Assembly (NCBI GenBank): GCA_023525715.1
Contig: CM042014.1
Location: forward strand, 22,858,404-22,922,403
Length of the DNA: 64,000 nucleotides
Source of the DNA: Cichorium intybus
Taxonomy: Eukaryota; Streptophyta; Magnoliopsida; Asterales; Asteraceae
Direction of reading: 5' to 3'
Within the stretch, counting starts at the first letter, position 1, and each line of letters opens with the position of its first letter. The position numbers and the translations under genes are program-made. The notes beneath the pieces were generated by a model, which saw only the letters and a list, made by a program, of their open reading frames with translations, did not search any database and was not told the origin of the DNA. Positions 50,601-63,130 of the stretch are shown piece by piece.

Positions 50601-50764
50601 CCTAACCAGGAAAATCGAAAAAGAGGGGGGAGGGGCTAGGGTTTCAAAAACCCTAAACCCCAAAATCGAAATCAGGCCCAAAGGATTTATAAACTTTAAA
50701 CCCTAATTTTAGGAAAACTGTTACAGCAATTCAATAAGAAAACAACCAAACGCTCTGATACCAC
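47696..50764 (-). other. Interior of the Copia-like element, 5' part
   Basis: On the minus strand it starts with the primer-binding site TGGTATCAGAGC at 50764. The first 600 bases are AT-rich leader. A decayed protease-like trace (LDTGCVSHIC, then IRIGSGARAV in another frame) lies at about 48490-48610. Two more copies of the GCCGGTTAACCACACACG-type motif are at 49753 and 49832. No intact ORF. Confidence 0.55.
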
Positions 50765-51525
50765 TGAAAGGTTTTCCGCAACCATGAACTAAAAACCTAA
50801 GTTCACATGCAACCTAGAAAAGATCTATGTTTTTCTTACTTTGAACATGTAACTAATTCCTAAAAGGCCAAACAAAATTAACTAAAAGAATAAATCAGAA
50901 AACTAACCTTTAGTTTTAATCTTGAAGCTAAGCAGCACAAGTGTCCTGCCTTAAATGAGATCACACCCAGGGAGCCAGAGGGTGGACGAAAATTCCAGAG
51001 AGAATTATAGAATGAGCACATATAATGAGGCCTAGGGTTCCCTATTTATAGGGAAACAAGAAACCCTAGCCGTCAGCCATTTTCCGGATTATACGTACGC
51101 GCGTCGCGGCCTTTACATTGGCGCGCCGCGCGCCGCAATTCAACTATTGAATTCATACGAATATATACGCGCGTCGCGGCCTTTACATTGGCGCGCCGCG
51201 CGCCGCAATTCAACTATTGAATTTGTACGACTTTAATCCTTGACTTCCTGATTAATCTAATTAATGCCACAGAAATTAATCCAATTAATTCCTGATTAAT
51301 TATTAATCAATCAATATAGTTTCTAATTAATATATTATCACTTTAATATATTAACAAACCATATCTTTTATTTCTATTGATTTATTAATCCCATAATAAA
51401 CCAACCTTTCTCTCTACCGAACTTTCTACCAAACCTCCAGCTATGAGGGCAACCCAAATGGACTTTGCTTCTATTAATTAGGTAAATACAAATTATAAGT
51501 CATGGCTTAGACACCTAATCCAACA
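50765..51525 (-). repeat. LTR of the Copia-like element (5' LTR)
   Basis: Same length as the partner LTR and about 99 percent identical by eye; includes the same 70-bp tandem duplication. Confidence 0.92.
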
Positions 51526-53175
51526 GATCTCGCTAAATCCATGGCTTCGATTACTCACACAAAGAAGAGTTTCAGACGAGTAGGTATGCCGAAGAGGATA
51601 TGATTAAGTACGCCATAAACCTACTACAGGGTGAAGCCTGCCTGTGGTCAGAGATGGTCTTCATATTGACTTAGGAATAATTTAAAGTAAATTACGAAAA
51701 GAATTAAAATATACCAGAATACACAAATTTTGTTTTTCATAAGGCCAATTCACCATAGACCAAGTAAGCACTGAAAAGAGGACGATTGATCGATACTTAT
51801 GAAGTTTGAAGATGATGATATATGAGTTTTTGAAACCAACACGAAAACCACTTTATGGTATGTAGTTGATGTTGTAAAGGACAGAAAGAAATAAATATTG
51901 AGTACATACATAGAAAGAGGTGCATACACAAAAAAGAAATAAGAAGAGAAACTCGAACCCCATCAAGAAGACTAAAACTTCATGCTGTAGTTCCTATATG
52001 GAGGATATAAAAGATGAAAGGAAATTATTTGATATATGAAAAGCACATATAAGAGATTTTTAACCAACTATATATTCTTTTACATGTCATCATCAGGGGA
52101 AAAGGATAATTTTCAGAAGATTGTTCAGTTCGATATACAATTTACATCAATTGCAGTGCCGTTAGTCATGTTTTTCCAACTATTTTCAGTCTAAAAGTAA
52201 AATTCACGATGAAGGCGGTACACAATCAATCATGAGTGGTATAAACTAACGAGGGATCCGGTGATGACGTAAAAGCAATTTCAAATAAAGAATCTCATAA
52301 AGACACTAGTGCTGAAAATTAAGGATGGTGTATATATATAAATCCTTCCTTGATTGTTAGCCAACTATTTTTCAGGGTACCAATGATATCGCTAAATCCA
52401 TGACGTGGATTACTCACACAGAGAAGAGTTTCAGACGAGTAGGTATGTCGAAGAGGATATGGTTAAGTACGCCGTAAACCTACTACAGGGTGAAGCCTGC
52501 CTTTGGTCAGAGATGGTATTCAAATTGACTTAGGAATAATTTAAAGTAAATTACGAAAAGAATTAAAATATACAAGGATACACAAATTTCGTTTTTCAAA
52601 AGGCCAAATTCACCATAGACCAAGTAAGCACTGAAAAGAGGACGATTGATCGATAATTATGGAGTTTGAAGATGAGGATATATGAGTTTGTGAACCCATC
52701 ACGAAAACCACTTTATGGCATGTGGTTGATGCTGCAAATGACATAAAGAAAGAAATATTGAGTACATACTTAGAAAGAGGTGCATATACACAAAAAAATA
52801 ATAAGAAGAGAAACTGGAACCCCATCAAGAAAACTAAAACTTCATGATCTAGTTCCTATTTGGAGGATATAAAAGATGAAAATAAAATATCTGATATATG
52901 AAAAGGAGATATAATAGATTTTTAACCAACTATATATTCTCTTACATGTCATCATCAGGGGAAAAGGACAATTTTCAAAAGATTGTTCACTTCGATATAC
53001 AATTTACATCAATTTCAGTGTCGTTAGTCATGTTGCTAGAAATTGTCCAAAACAGAAAGTTCCACCTAAAAGAGAAAGCATAAGGCTAGAAAAGGTAGTT
53101 TCAAAGGATGAAAAGAAAAATGATGTGGTAAGGATGAAAGGTTGAGCATTTCAAGTGACACCCGGGGAGGCAAAA
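51526..53175 (+). pseudogene. Ty3/gypsy gag relic in two tandem copies
   Basis: Copy 1 (37374-37423 joined to 51531-52335) and copy 2 (52336 to about 53150) share SFRRVGYAEEDM-like and LLQGEACLWSEM-like stretches. These are typical of the retrotransposon gag domain (here decayed, with stops and frameshifts). In copy 2 a zinc-knuckle-like remnant (RNRKFH) follows near 53040; copy 1 diverges at this point. The 14.1 kb Copia-like element interrupts copy 1. Confidence 0.75.
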
Positions 53176-53957
53176 GAAAATCCCTATGTCATTTTAGGAA
53201 ACTTTACCTTAAATTCACTACATATAAGTATGCCTTTTGATGAGGGTGATACATTATCTTTTGTGTCTATTTTATGTGAATCGCCTAGTAGTTCCTAAAA
53301 ATCCCGTCAATAAGCTTATTATTGTAGAATTGACTGATAGGAGTCATCCTCTTATTAAAGAACACTTGAGAGGGCGTATGTTGAAAATTGTAGAAATTAT
53401 ATTCCTTATTGATTTGGAACCTGTGTTGGCAAGAAAATTTGATGTGGTGGTGGGTATAGACCGATTATCTGCCAATAATGCCTAATTGTATGCAACTGAA
53501 AGATAGTTATAACTGATATTACATGAATATCTGAATGTGTTTTTGGAAGAACGTATTGGGTTTTATGTAGGGGCAGCCCTAGAGCTCAATCATTGTACCA
53601 GTTAGCACTACATATATGGAGGAATTAATGAAACAATCACAATAATTATCAGGTTGCCATTACATATGACTAATCTTCTTACTGGGTGTACACATATTGT
53701 TCATGGAAAAAGAAGGATGACTCAATATGGATGTGTATTGATTATCGAGAAGTGAATATAACCACCGTAAAAAGCCACTACCTCTTACCCATAATATATG
53801 ACTTGATATGTTTAAAGACATGTGTTTCTTCTCAAATAGTGACTTTCGATTAAGTTATCATCAAGTTATAGTTTGAGAAGAAGATGTTTAAAGATAGCTT
53901 TTAGAACCTAGTACAATCATTGTGACTTCTTAGTAATGCCATTTAAATAAACACGCT
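53176..53957 (+). pseudogene. Ty3/gypsy protease to reverse transcriptase relic
   Basis: An 82-residue frame at 53237-53485 ends FDVVVGIDRLSANNA, the FDVVVGMDWL motif that closes the gypsy protease region. Past 53570 a frame-shifted AALEAQSLYQLA and a decayed RT palm start follow. The reading continues beyond the solo LTR at 55516. Not functional. Confidence 0.75.
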
Positions 53958-53960
53958 ACA

Positions 53961-55510
53961 TGTAACGTCCCAAAAACACATAATTTTTTTTTCTTTTAAC
54001 CCCAATTAGAATAAAACATGAGTCCCAATTCATTCATTCAAATCATCAAAAGATAAATAAGTGGTTTCACAATCCATAGTCAAATAACATAACAGCGGAA
54101 GTCAATAAAGTAGATGCCAGTGCCCGCGATCACGCCGTGCCCGAGCCTCCCGCACCATGAGTACCTGAAACATTTTAAACTTAAAACCATAAGCACATTG
54201 CTTAGTGAGTTCTCCAGATTTTCCAATAATTCACAAACATCATTTAACAATCATCACTCGACTCTCGGGTTTGCCCCGATCTGTCGGAAATCATCGTCAT
54301 CGACTTTCGTCGGCAAACATCGTCATCGACCTTCGCCGGCAAATATCGTCATCGGCTTTCACCGGCAAACATCATCATCGGCTTCCGCCGACATACATCT
54401 TCATCATCATAATCAAGAAAATGAGGAGACTCACCTGATTTGTTGCTAAGCTAAAGTAAGAAAATGTCGGTGAAATCCCCCGATCTTCCTATTATCCAAA
54501 CATCCCATTAATACAAGGTTTTTCATGTAGAAATCCCTAACCAAAATTAACACTAGGGTTTCCTTAGGCTTTTGACTTTAAAAATCCACCGACTAAGAAG
54601 TCAAAGTCAACAGGTCAACAAAAAGTCAACAGAAGTCAACCCAGAAGATTAGCGCGGCTAATCCCCCTGTTCAGTCCAAACTTCATTAATTGCTTAATCC
54701 GTTAAGTTAGAAGCCACAACTTTCAGGGGTTGTCACAAATAGTCCCCTAACTTATAAAAACATGAATTTAACCAACAATCCTAGCCAAACAAGCTTATGG
54801 TGACAAATCTAGTTCCAAAATGAAGATTAACAACCATAAACTTTATCCAAAACCACATTAAGACTAGGCTAGGATTTTTTCTCAAGGATTCAAATACTAA
54901 AAGAAGAAGAACTCATTTCTTAGCCTCTAAATCCCACCCTCATCCAAGATATGGAGCCATCATTATCTTGAGAAGCTTGGAAATGACTTTATAACTCCAT
55001 TAACAGCAAGAAACCAAGGAAAACAAGGTTCTAAACACTTACAATGGTCCAGAGACAGCAAGAAACTTGACTCCTTCCAAGCACCACTCTCTTGAACACC
55101 TTGCTTCCTTCTTCTTCCTCCAAGATCCTTCACAAACCCACAAATGGAGCTCAAACGACTATGGAGGCTTGGGAGAGAGTTCTCAAGTGTTTTCTAGGGT
55201 TCCAAAGGTAAAATGACAGCCCTAGGGGTATTTTAAGTCTTAAAACGGCTCAGATCCATGAAATTATGGATTTTCCCGCTCAGAGGAAGTTAGCGGCGCT
55301 AACTTGAAAGTTAGCATCACTAACTGCAGGTCCGTGCAAAGTCAACGTCGCGTTTCAGACTGGTTCACGACTGATACGGGATCTTGCAATATTAGCGCCG
55401 CTACCCTTAGGGTTACCGCTGCTAATGTCCATTTTCCATAAATTCTTTATTTTGTCTTTAATTTAAACAGTTAAATGTCATTACTTCAATACCTGGTTCC
55501 GGGCTTTACA
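53961..55510 (-). mobile_element. Solo LTR of a gypsy-type family, 1550 bp
   Basis: Begins TGTAACGTCC, ends GGCTTTACA, and is flanked by CTACA on both sides (53956-53960, 55511-55515). Related to 5912-7573 (GCTTAGTGAGT, GTCAAAGTCAACAGGTCAAC, TTAGCG-type palindromes near 54651, 55288, 55308, 55393). Orientation is inferred from the relation to 7574-8320. It split the reverse transcriptase of the gypsy relic. The short ORFs in it are not recognised. Confidence 0.88.
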
Positions 55511-55515
55511 CTACA

Positions 55516-56130
55516 GAGTTCATGTATATGATGAATCGAATATATCAACCATTACTTGACAATCCGGTAATCATTTTCATTAAATGACATATTAAACGAC
55601 AACAGGAGTCGAAAGGAACAATAGTTGAAGTTATGTAATATGTTGGCATTACTATAAAGTGGATAATTTATTTGTATATATAGATGCATAGAGAATTGGT
55701 TTGAGATGTGCTCTAAAGAAATACGGCTGAGTAATCAATTATTAATCACTACAACTAATAGAAGTTGAAAAAAGTACCACAACCATATCATAGCACTTGC
55801 ATGTGATCGAATTGCATAATATAAAAGTGGTGAATTGTAACGAAGCTTGTTTAGGCTACTGTCGCAAGATTGTGATAGTTAGTAATTAATGAATCTTAGT
55901 TTGGTATAATTTAAAAGGTGGTTGTGTATATACCTAAAGTTAAATGTTATCGGCGATAGCAATGTGTGGCGAAACGCAAAAGACCGCTTGAGGCATTCCG
56001 ATCCATATTAGAAATACTTAAATTATGCCACTTTATTGTAACGTGCTTTCTTGAATTTGTTATTTTTTTAAGTAAAATTTATGTTGAAGGAATAAGATTC
56101 TTGAAAGAGATATAACTTTGGAAGTTCATT
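55516..56130 (+). pseudogene. Ty3/gypsy reverse transcriptase relic, continuation
   Basis: EFMYMMNRIYQPLLDNPVII corresponds to the RT stretch F-MNRVF-PYLD-FV-VFIDD. Further on, HVAKRKRPLEAFRSILE resembles the H..HL..VL..L region. Stops and frameshifts throughout. Confidence 0.65.
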
Positions 56131-56217
56131 AAAAGTACGTCTCACACTTCACATCTATCACAAAATTAGATTAATTAGTTTTCTAACCATCGTGTTTATA
56201 GTTTTGTTGTTAATAAA

Positions 56218-56795
56218 TGTTAGAAATTTGGGGTAAAACAATGACTTGGATTTTTGAAAATCATGTTGAAACACTTTCAAATCAAAGTATTTCAATGGTA
56301 CAATTGAATCTTTGATTGGATAAGATTCAGAGTATTCTAGAACGGAGAAATGTGAGAAAGAAGATGTTTTTCGTACCCTGAAAATGACCAAAAAACGGCT
56401 ATAAAACCTATCAAAAACTGACATTGGGCGCGTTACACGGGTCGTGTAACCCCTCAAAACCGTTTCTGTCAAAATGTTGTTGCAATTTACACGGGCCGTG
56501 TAAATATTACACGAGTCGTGTCAGCACTTACACAGGTCGTGTAAAATAACACGGGTCGTGTAATTCCTCAGAAAAGTTTATTCCAAAATGACTTTGCAAT
56601 TTACACGGGTCGTGTCAGGACATTTCTTGAAAAAATAAATTTCTAACCGATAGTTTACTTTGTATCTTGATCAAATTCAAACAAGTGTGCACTCTACACA
56701 TTCCTTACTTGTTTAATGTTTGTCAAGATCACATTTGGTCAACAAATTAATCCCATTACACTTAAATACATATTGGTGATATACAATCACCAACA
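56218..56795 (-). mobile_element. Solo LTR of a Ty1/copia family, 578 bp
   Basis: Flanked by ATAAA on both sides (56213-56217, 56796-56800). On the minus strand it begins TGTTGGTGATTGTATATC and ends TTTCTAACA. Its 5' 220 bp match the LTR that starts at about 63660 downstream of the copia relic. Six near-palindromic TTACACGGGTCGTGTAA motifs occur within about 190 bp (56431-56620). Confidence 0.88.
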
Positions 56796-56800
56796 ATAAA

Positions 56801-58458
56801 TAAAATAAAGAGCACTAAGTCTATGTTTGTGGGAATATATAATTGTGTTAAACCAAGTAATTGTTGGAATACGATAGCATAAAACAAACGCAGAGGAAAC
56901 AAAAAACTTAAAATCGTATTCAACCAGGATCACAAAATCACGCATATATTTGTAACTGTAAACGAAAGAGGGTTCATGAAATACCTTTTAAGATCAGATC
57001 TGACCTTGTTAGGATGACGAGAGCCCAAAGTAGAACTCCTCTAATGTAATCGCATCCAAGACGACTATCCAGCACTCGTTGATGTAGTATCTACCTTTGC
57101 TTGAAGTTTTAGCACTTAATACTTAAGGTTTATGAAGAAATTGGCCGTATACCGAGGGTGGGGAGGAGGGTGATGAATTTTAGGGTTTTTTGGTGTCAAA
57201 TACAACTCAGATCTAGGGTTATATTTATAGTGCTACTCATCCTTATCTCCTCTTTTGTGGATAATGACTATTTGAAATTCAGACTGTTGATAATTTCACT
57301 TTAATCATTTATCCTTTTTAGTTTCTAATTAATATACCTTTACTTTGGTATATTAATAAACTTAACCCATCGAGTTTATTTTTCGATCTATTTTGACTAA
57401 ATCATCTCTTACGTGTAACCCAAAGGATCTTACTATTTATAGTAATATTACAAACTTGTTATAACGATGAGCATATAACCAACAGTAATAAGACTAAATG
57501 CAAGAAATATAAACTTACTTTCATGAACATGTTTACACTAATATATCAAATAGTCGTCAACCAGCAAAACTATAAGCAAATCAGAGGGGTTTACCTCGTA
57601 TTACCTTGGAGCACCATAAACATGTCTGGTTTGCTTAAAAGCTTGAGAAATCGATGGCCTAAACTTGTAGGTTACTTATAGATCACTCATGAGAAATACA
57701 AATCTAAAATGTAAAATTTTAAGAACATCGAAGAAAGGTAAAGATTAATGAGAGAAAGTGACCTCCAACTATGGATTTTCATGTGGCTAGTTCCTTATTT
57801 CAATGTCCTCTCATTTCACGTCATGTAAACACACATATACACACAAAATAAGATTTTTTTCTTATGGAGAGAGAAAGCGGACAATGTTGGTGGTATGGTA
57901 GTTATTGCTAGGTTCGCTGGTGTGAGGTGTGAGGTCCGGTAGTGGTAGACGACTCAATGAGGGCTGTGCCTAGGGTTAAAGAAAAGGAGAAATGAGGGAT
58001 GGGGGTGGCAGGCCGCAGGAGATGAGAGCTTATGTGTTGTGAGTGTGCCTGTGAATCCCATAAAAGAAGAAAAATTGTACCATGAAATGTAACATGAGGT
58101 GACATTAGTAACAATAGCTTACCCTTTGTAAGATGTTAATGTATCTAATGCAACTTTCTTCGTACATCCTAAACCCTAAATTCTAGTTTTGCAAAACTCA
58201 TAAGATTTCACAAATTATTTGGAAAATGAAAACAAGTTCGCAAATCAAAGTGATTTTGTGAATTTTTCAAAATAAATTATCGTTTGTGATATTTTTCAAA
58301 AGTTGGTCAATTTCCCATTTTGACTTATTTTTCTGATTAATCCATTCAAATTTCTAACTTTTGTATGCAAAAAGTGTTTTCGTTTCTATTCTATTTATAT
58401 TTTTCGAAGCAAGAATCATAAATGAAATTAGCGGTTTTTAAGTTGGAAATTATTAGGT
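56801..58458. other. Intergenic, with a possible LTR fragment and a repeated segment
   Basis: At 56868-57430, TGTTGGAATACGATAGC, TTTATAGTGCTACT and related phrases resemble the layout of a Copia LTR but ends were not fixed. At 57728-57845 begins a segment that recurs at 63888. No gene recognised; the 68-residue ORF at 57908-58114 matches nothing I know. Confidence 0.35.
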
Positions 58459-58469
58459 AAACAAAAGTC

Positions 58470-58621
58470 AATTTTTTTTTTGGAAAAAAAATATTACATT
58501 ACACCTATTCTATACCTAAACCACCTAATCCCCCTAGTGGCCCCTAGTGAGATTTGAACCCGAGACCTCAAGGAGGCCAAGTATACTCATGTACCGCTGG
58601 ACCATTAGGTCTTTGGCAAAC
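58470..58621 (-). mobile_element. tRNA-derived SINE, 152 bp
   Basis: On the minus strand an A-box-like TGGTCCAGCGGTA and a B-box GGGTTCAAATCTC are spaced as in an RNA polymerase III promoter. An A-rich tail follows. It is flanked by AAACAAAAGTC on both sides (58459-58469 and 58622-58632), an 11-bp target duplication as expected for LINE-mobilised elements. It is not a functional tRNA: the acceptor stem and anticodon arm are not intact. Confidence 0.85.
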
Positions 58622-58632
58622 AAACAAAAGTC

Positions 58633-60834
58633 CATTGTTAGAAAACTTTGACAGGGAGATGGTTAATTAAATGTACATTAATGGTTTTGAATTTTCTTGT
58701 CAAGGATAATTTCCATTTCACAAGAATAATCTATTATTCGTGGATGTGTATTCTAGAAAATAAAATTTCAAAATCAGTTGCTATAATTTTTGTTATGGCT
58801 TCGCAATTAAAATAAGGGCCTTGTTATATGAAATATGAATTAAATCAATTATAGTTAGTTCATATATTATAAACAAGTCCCTAATTGTGATTATAAGCCC
58901 TAAGGTAGCATTTGGTAGGAGGAACCGAATAAAATCGAACATAACAAGTTTTTTTAGATGATATTTGGCATGAAATGTACATGAACTAAATAAGTTATTG
59001 ACCAAGTCAAATGAGAAAATTTGATAAGAAATTAGTCCCACCCAAAAGGGTGGAACTCAATAGAAAAAGTGTATACTACTTTCATTTGACAAAACTGCCG
59101 TTACTATGTTATTAGAGTTTATCCTCGATGTGCAGTCAAATTTATCAAATGTTTGTCATTTATCACAAGCTTTCGTGAGAATTGCTTGTTCGTGTATCTT
59201 GTATACAGTGAATGATATTCTAGAAACATTACACATTGTAAAATATTTTTTTCTTAAAATGCTAGTCAAACTTTTCAATTTTTAATTGCGTATATGTTGG
59301 AAATTTTAACTTTGTCATCTTTTAATTGAGTGTAAGTTTCTCTAGACTTAGTACCTAAATTATCATATTCTTTTCCCTCATGAACTATTTTATCACGTTT
59401 CTCCTTTTGTTAATTGATTGTCTATGAGTTGTTGAGGATAGTATAATGATGCTTAATGATTTAAATTTTTGGATTTAATGAGCAGACGAAAGATGATGAC
59501 GGCAATTTTGCACAAATATATGCTTGACACCTATAAACATCTCCTAATAAATACCAAAAAAGAAAACAATTGTACTTAAATACTTACAATCCAAATCGTT
59601 TTAATTGTTCTTTGTTTTATTTTTGTAAATTTTATAGCTAATGATCCTAATCATTTGCTCTTATTTGTTAAATTATCTGAGAGCTAAATTAAGTAGTTGA
59701 TGTGATTTAGATTATTTGGTATCAGAAATTGTTTTAACCAATAGCATTTTAAATAATTTTTAAAAAACTTTGTTAATTTTTAAGTTCTGTCTATTAAATG
59801 AAGGTTTTATATTATTTTGGTAAAAAGACAATATGATAAATTGAACATCTTGTTTATTTTGTTTTAGTATCACCAAACGCTATACAAATAATTTGTTCCA
59901 TTTTATTCTTTTTAGTCCATCTATCAAACGCTACCAAAAGATCTAAAAAAGAGCAAATGAAAAGTAATACGATAACACAAGGGCATAAAATATGATAGTT
60001 TGTTGAAAAAAATATGATATTGGATATCTCGAAATTATCATTTCGAGAATAAGTAAAAAGCATTTTTGAAAATTATTTGATGCAAATAAAATATTACATA
60101 TCTATATTTATTGAAATCGAATATGTATGATGTTTTTAAGACAAATTTTTGAAAATTATTTTGCAACTATCTATCTAAAGATATATTATTGTTTTTAAGA
60201 CAAATTCAAAAAAGACATTAAGTTTTTATAAAAGTTCAATTTTGATATTGTATTATTTTCTTCTAATTAAGTCACTAAGTTTTCACTTTTTTCCAATTAA
60301 GTCACTTTGTTTTTAATTTTGTTTCAATGCTGATCATTTGACCGATCAACCCAGTTTTAGCTGACATGACATGGTACGTGTTAGTATTTGATGATGTGAC
60401 ACTGACATAACACTTCCTAAATGTCACAATTGAAATAAAAAATAAAATGCAATGACTTGATTAAAAAAACACGATGTCAAATTCAGAATTTTGTGAAAAG
60501 TTAGTGTTTTTTTATTTTTCTTAATTTATATCAAATATTTATTGAATCTAAAATAAATTGTTCAATTATTTTCTAATCGTAAATGTTTATTTATTTAACT
60601 AGTTTTTGATTTAGAAAATAGTTCAACGATAAAATTTTGAGTAAATTACAAATTTGGTCCATATGATATATATACTGTCTTTTTCAAATTTGATCTAATT
60701 AAAAAAATGTAGCGTCTACTAAATAAACGTTTTGAGAGAATGTTTTTTTGTTGGATAACTATTGTTATGGGGGTATTTAGAATGTAAATTAATATGGTGT
60801 AACAAATTAAAAATGGTTTTATTTAATTGTAATC
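58633..60834. other. Intergenic with a possible GGTAGC-ended MITE
   Basis: GGTAGCATTTGGTAG at 58911 and its inverted counterpart (CTATCAAACGCTACC) at about 59922 resemble hAT-type MITE ends about 1 kb apart; no target duplication confirmed. The rest is AT-rich, without genes. Confidence 0.4.
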
Positions 60835-63130
60835 ATGACTTTAACCTTCAAGGAGTTTGAAATAAAGGGGTTGTCAAAAGATGCTATCTTTGATGAAGAG
60901 AGATTTACTTCTATACTTAGACCAAGGGACATGATTCATCAATCTTCTAGCAAGAACACAACTCAAGATGATGATGTTACTGGTGGTACAAGTTCGATGT
61001 TACTGGTGGTACAAGTTCTGTACCTGAACCTAGGAGGAGTACTAGGACAAGAAAAGCTAACTCTTTTGGATATGATTTTCAACTTTATTTAGTTGAAGGG
61101 ACACGAGAAGAGACTGTGTCTGAACATCAATATTGTTTTATTATTGAGGAAGATCCAAAGACTTTTAGTGAAGCTATGGCTTCAAGGGATGTTCATTTCT
61201 GGAAAGAAGCTATTCAAGATGAGATTGATTCCATCATGCATAACAATACTTGGGTATTGGCTGATTTAATCTAATTAATCCCAAAATTAATTCTAAGGCA
61301 TATAGATTGTATCTTTATTGGGCATGTTGAGAATTCCAAGGCATATAGATTCTATGTTATAGAATCTAATGACTCGGTGTTTGTGAACATGGTTATAGAG
61401 TCAAGAGATGCTATCTGGTGGTACAAGGTCGATGCTATCGGTGGTACAACTTCTGTACCTGAACCTAGGAGGAGTACTAGGGCAAGAAAAGTTAAGTCTT
61501 TTGGATCTGATTTTCAACTTTATTTAGTTGAAGGAACACGAGATGACACTGTGTCTGAACATAAATATTGTTTTATTATTGAGAAAGATCCAAAGACTTT
61601 TAGTGAAGCTATGGCTTCAAGGGATGTTTATTTCTAGAAAGAAGCCATTCAGAATGAGATTGATTCCATCATGCATAACAATACTTGGGTATTGGCTGAT
61701 TTACCTCCTAGATGCAAGGAGTTAGGATGTAATGGGATCCTTAAAAGGAAAATGAAAGTGGATGGCACAATAGATAAGTATAAAGCCAGATTGGTTATCC
61801 AAAGCATTAGGCAAAAAGAAGGCATTAACTTCTTTGATACTTATGCTCATGTTGCTAGAATATCCACCATTAGATTATTATTAGCCCTTGCAGCTATACA
61901 TAATCTTTTAATTCACCAAATAGATGTGAAAACTGCATTCTTGAATGGTGAATTAGATTATAAGATTTACATAAAACAACCTGAAGGGTTTGGTGATGTC
62001 TGGAAATGAAAACAAGGTGTGCAAGTTAAAGAAATCATTGTTGGTCTGAAACAAGCTCCAAAACAATGGCATCAAAAATTTGATGATGTGATATTGTCTA
62101 ATGGTTTTGCATTAAACCAAGCTGACAAGTGTGTATATATCAAATTTGATACTTCTGGGAAAGGAGTGATAATTTGTTTATATGTAGATGATATGTTAAT
62201 TTTTGGTACTAGTCAAGATGAAGTTGACAAAACCAAGAAATTCTTATCATCTAGTTTTGACATGAAAGACATGGGGAAGGCAGATGTGATTCTTGATATA
62301 AGAATCAAACGTGGAAACAATGGTATTTCAATCACTCAATCTCATTATATTGAGAAGATATTGAAAAAGTTCAACTTTGAAAATTGTTCTCCTGTTAGCA
62401 CTCCGATAGATCCTAGTCTTTAAGCTTCCACCTAATAAAGGATCACCCGTGTCTCAACTAGAATACTCAAGGGCTATTGGTTGTCTTATATATGCCATGA
62501 TTAGCACTAGACTTGATATTGCTTATGCCGTAGGAAAGCTTAGTAGGTATGCTAGCAATCCTAGTTCACATCATCGACAAGCCATAAATAGGGTATTCAA
62601 GTATTTGAAAGGAACCATGGATTATGGTTTGACATATAGTGGATACCCTTCCGTTTTAGAAGGTTATTCAGCTGCTAGTTGGATTAGCAATTTGGAGGAT
62701 CACTCCTCTACAAGTAGTTGGGTATTCCTTCTAGGAGGAGGTGCTATTTCTTAGGCATCCAAGAAACAGACTTGTATTACAAGTTCAACCATGGAATATG
62801 AATTTATAGCATTGGCTGCTGCTGGTAAAGAAGCAGAATGGGTAAGGAATTTGATATATGAAATTCCATTATGACCAAAACCAATATCTACCATTTCTAT
62901 CAGGTGTGATAGTGCTGCAACTTTAGCTAAGGTTTATATCAAGTGTATGATGGGAAGTCTAGACACTTAGATGTTAGACATAGTATGATTCGTGAACTCA
63001 TAACGAATGGTGTGATATCTGTGGAGTTTGTAAGAACTCAGTTAAATTTAGCCGATCATCTAACGAAAGGGTTAGCGAGAGATCTTGTGCACAAGGCGGC
63101 TGTGGGGATAGGTTTGAAGTCCACCTAAAC
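60835..63130 (+). pseudogene. Ty1/copia polyprotein relic: linker, reverse transcriptase and RNase H
   Basis: A clear but broken series of frames: KAYRF then PEPRRSTRAR, ASRDVxFWKEAI, LKRKMKVDGTIDKYKARLVI, DVKTAFLNGEL, the catalytic CLYVDDMLIFGTS, SQLEYSRAIGCLIYAMISTR, and the RNase H end HLDVRHSMIRELITNGVISV. Stops at several points (for example about 61266, 62009, 62421 and 62754) and a frameshift near 62010 disable it. A stretch of about 270 bp (60990-61262) is repeated at 61433-61700. Upstream domains (gag, protease, integrase) are absent. Confidence 0.9.

Larger units (their letters stand above)
37424..51525 (-). mobile_element. Complete Copia-like LTR retrotransposon, degenerate or non-autonomous, 14.1 kb including a nested element
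   Basis: Two 761-bp LTRs (37424-38184 and 50765-51525) flanked by GATCT on both sides (37419-37423, 51526-51530). On the minus strand the LTR begins TGTTGGATTAGGTGTC. The primer-binding site TGGTATCAGAGC (initiator Met tRNA type) lies next to the 50765 LTR, and a polypurine tract AAGTGGGAGAC lies next to the 38184 LTR; both fit Ty1/copia. I count about six substitutions between the LTRs, so insertion is recent. The interior (7.5 kb without the nested element) has no intact gag-pol. Only a protease-like trace, LDTGCVSHIC, is visible on the minus strand at about 48560-48600. It may be a LARD-like derivative. Confidence 0.88.

Noticed and set aside
54114..54449. ORF at 54114-54449 with repeated His/Arg-rich units
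   Set aside because: It translates a short tandem repeat (ATCGTCATCG...CGCCGGCAAA type) within a solo LTR and has no recognisable homology.
58495..58615. A tRNA gene on the minus strand
   Set aside because: A and B boxes are present, but no cloverleaf with paired acceptor stem can be drawn, and the tail and target duplications mark a SINE.
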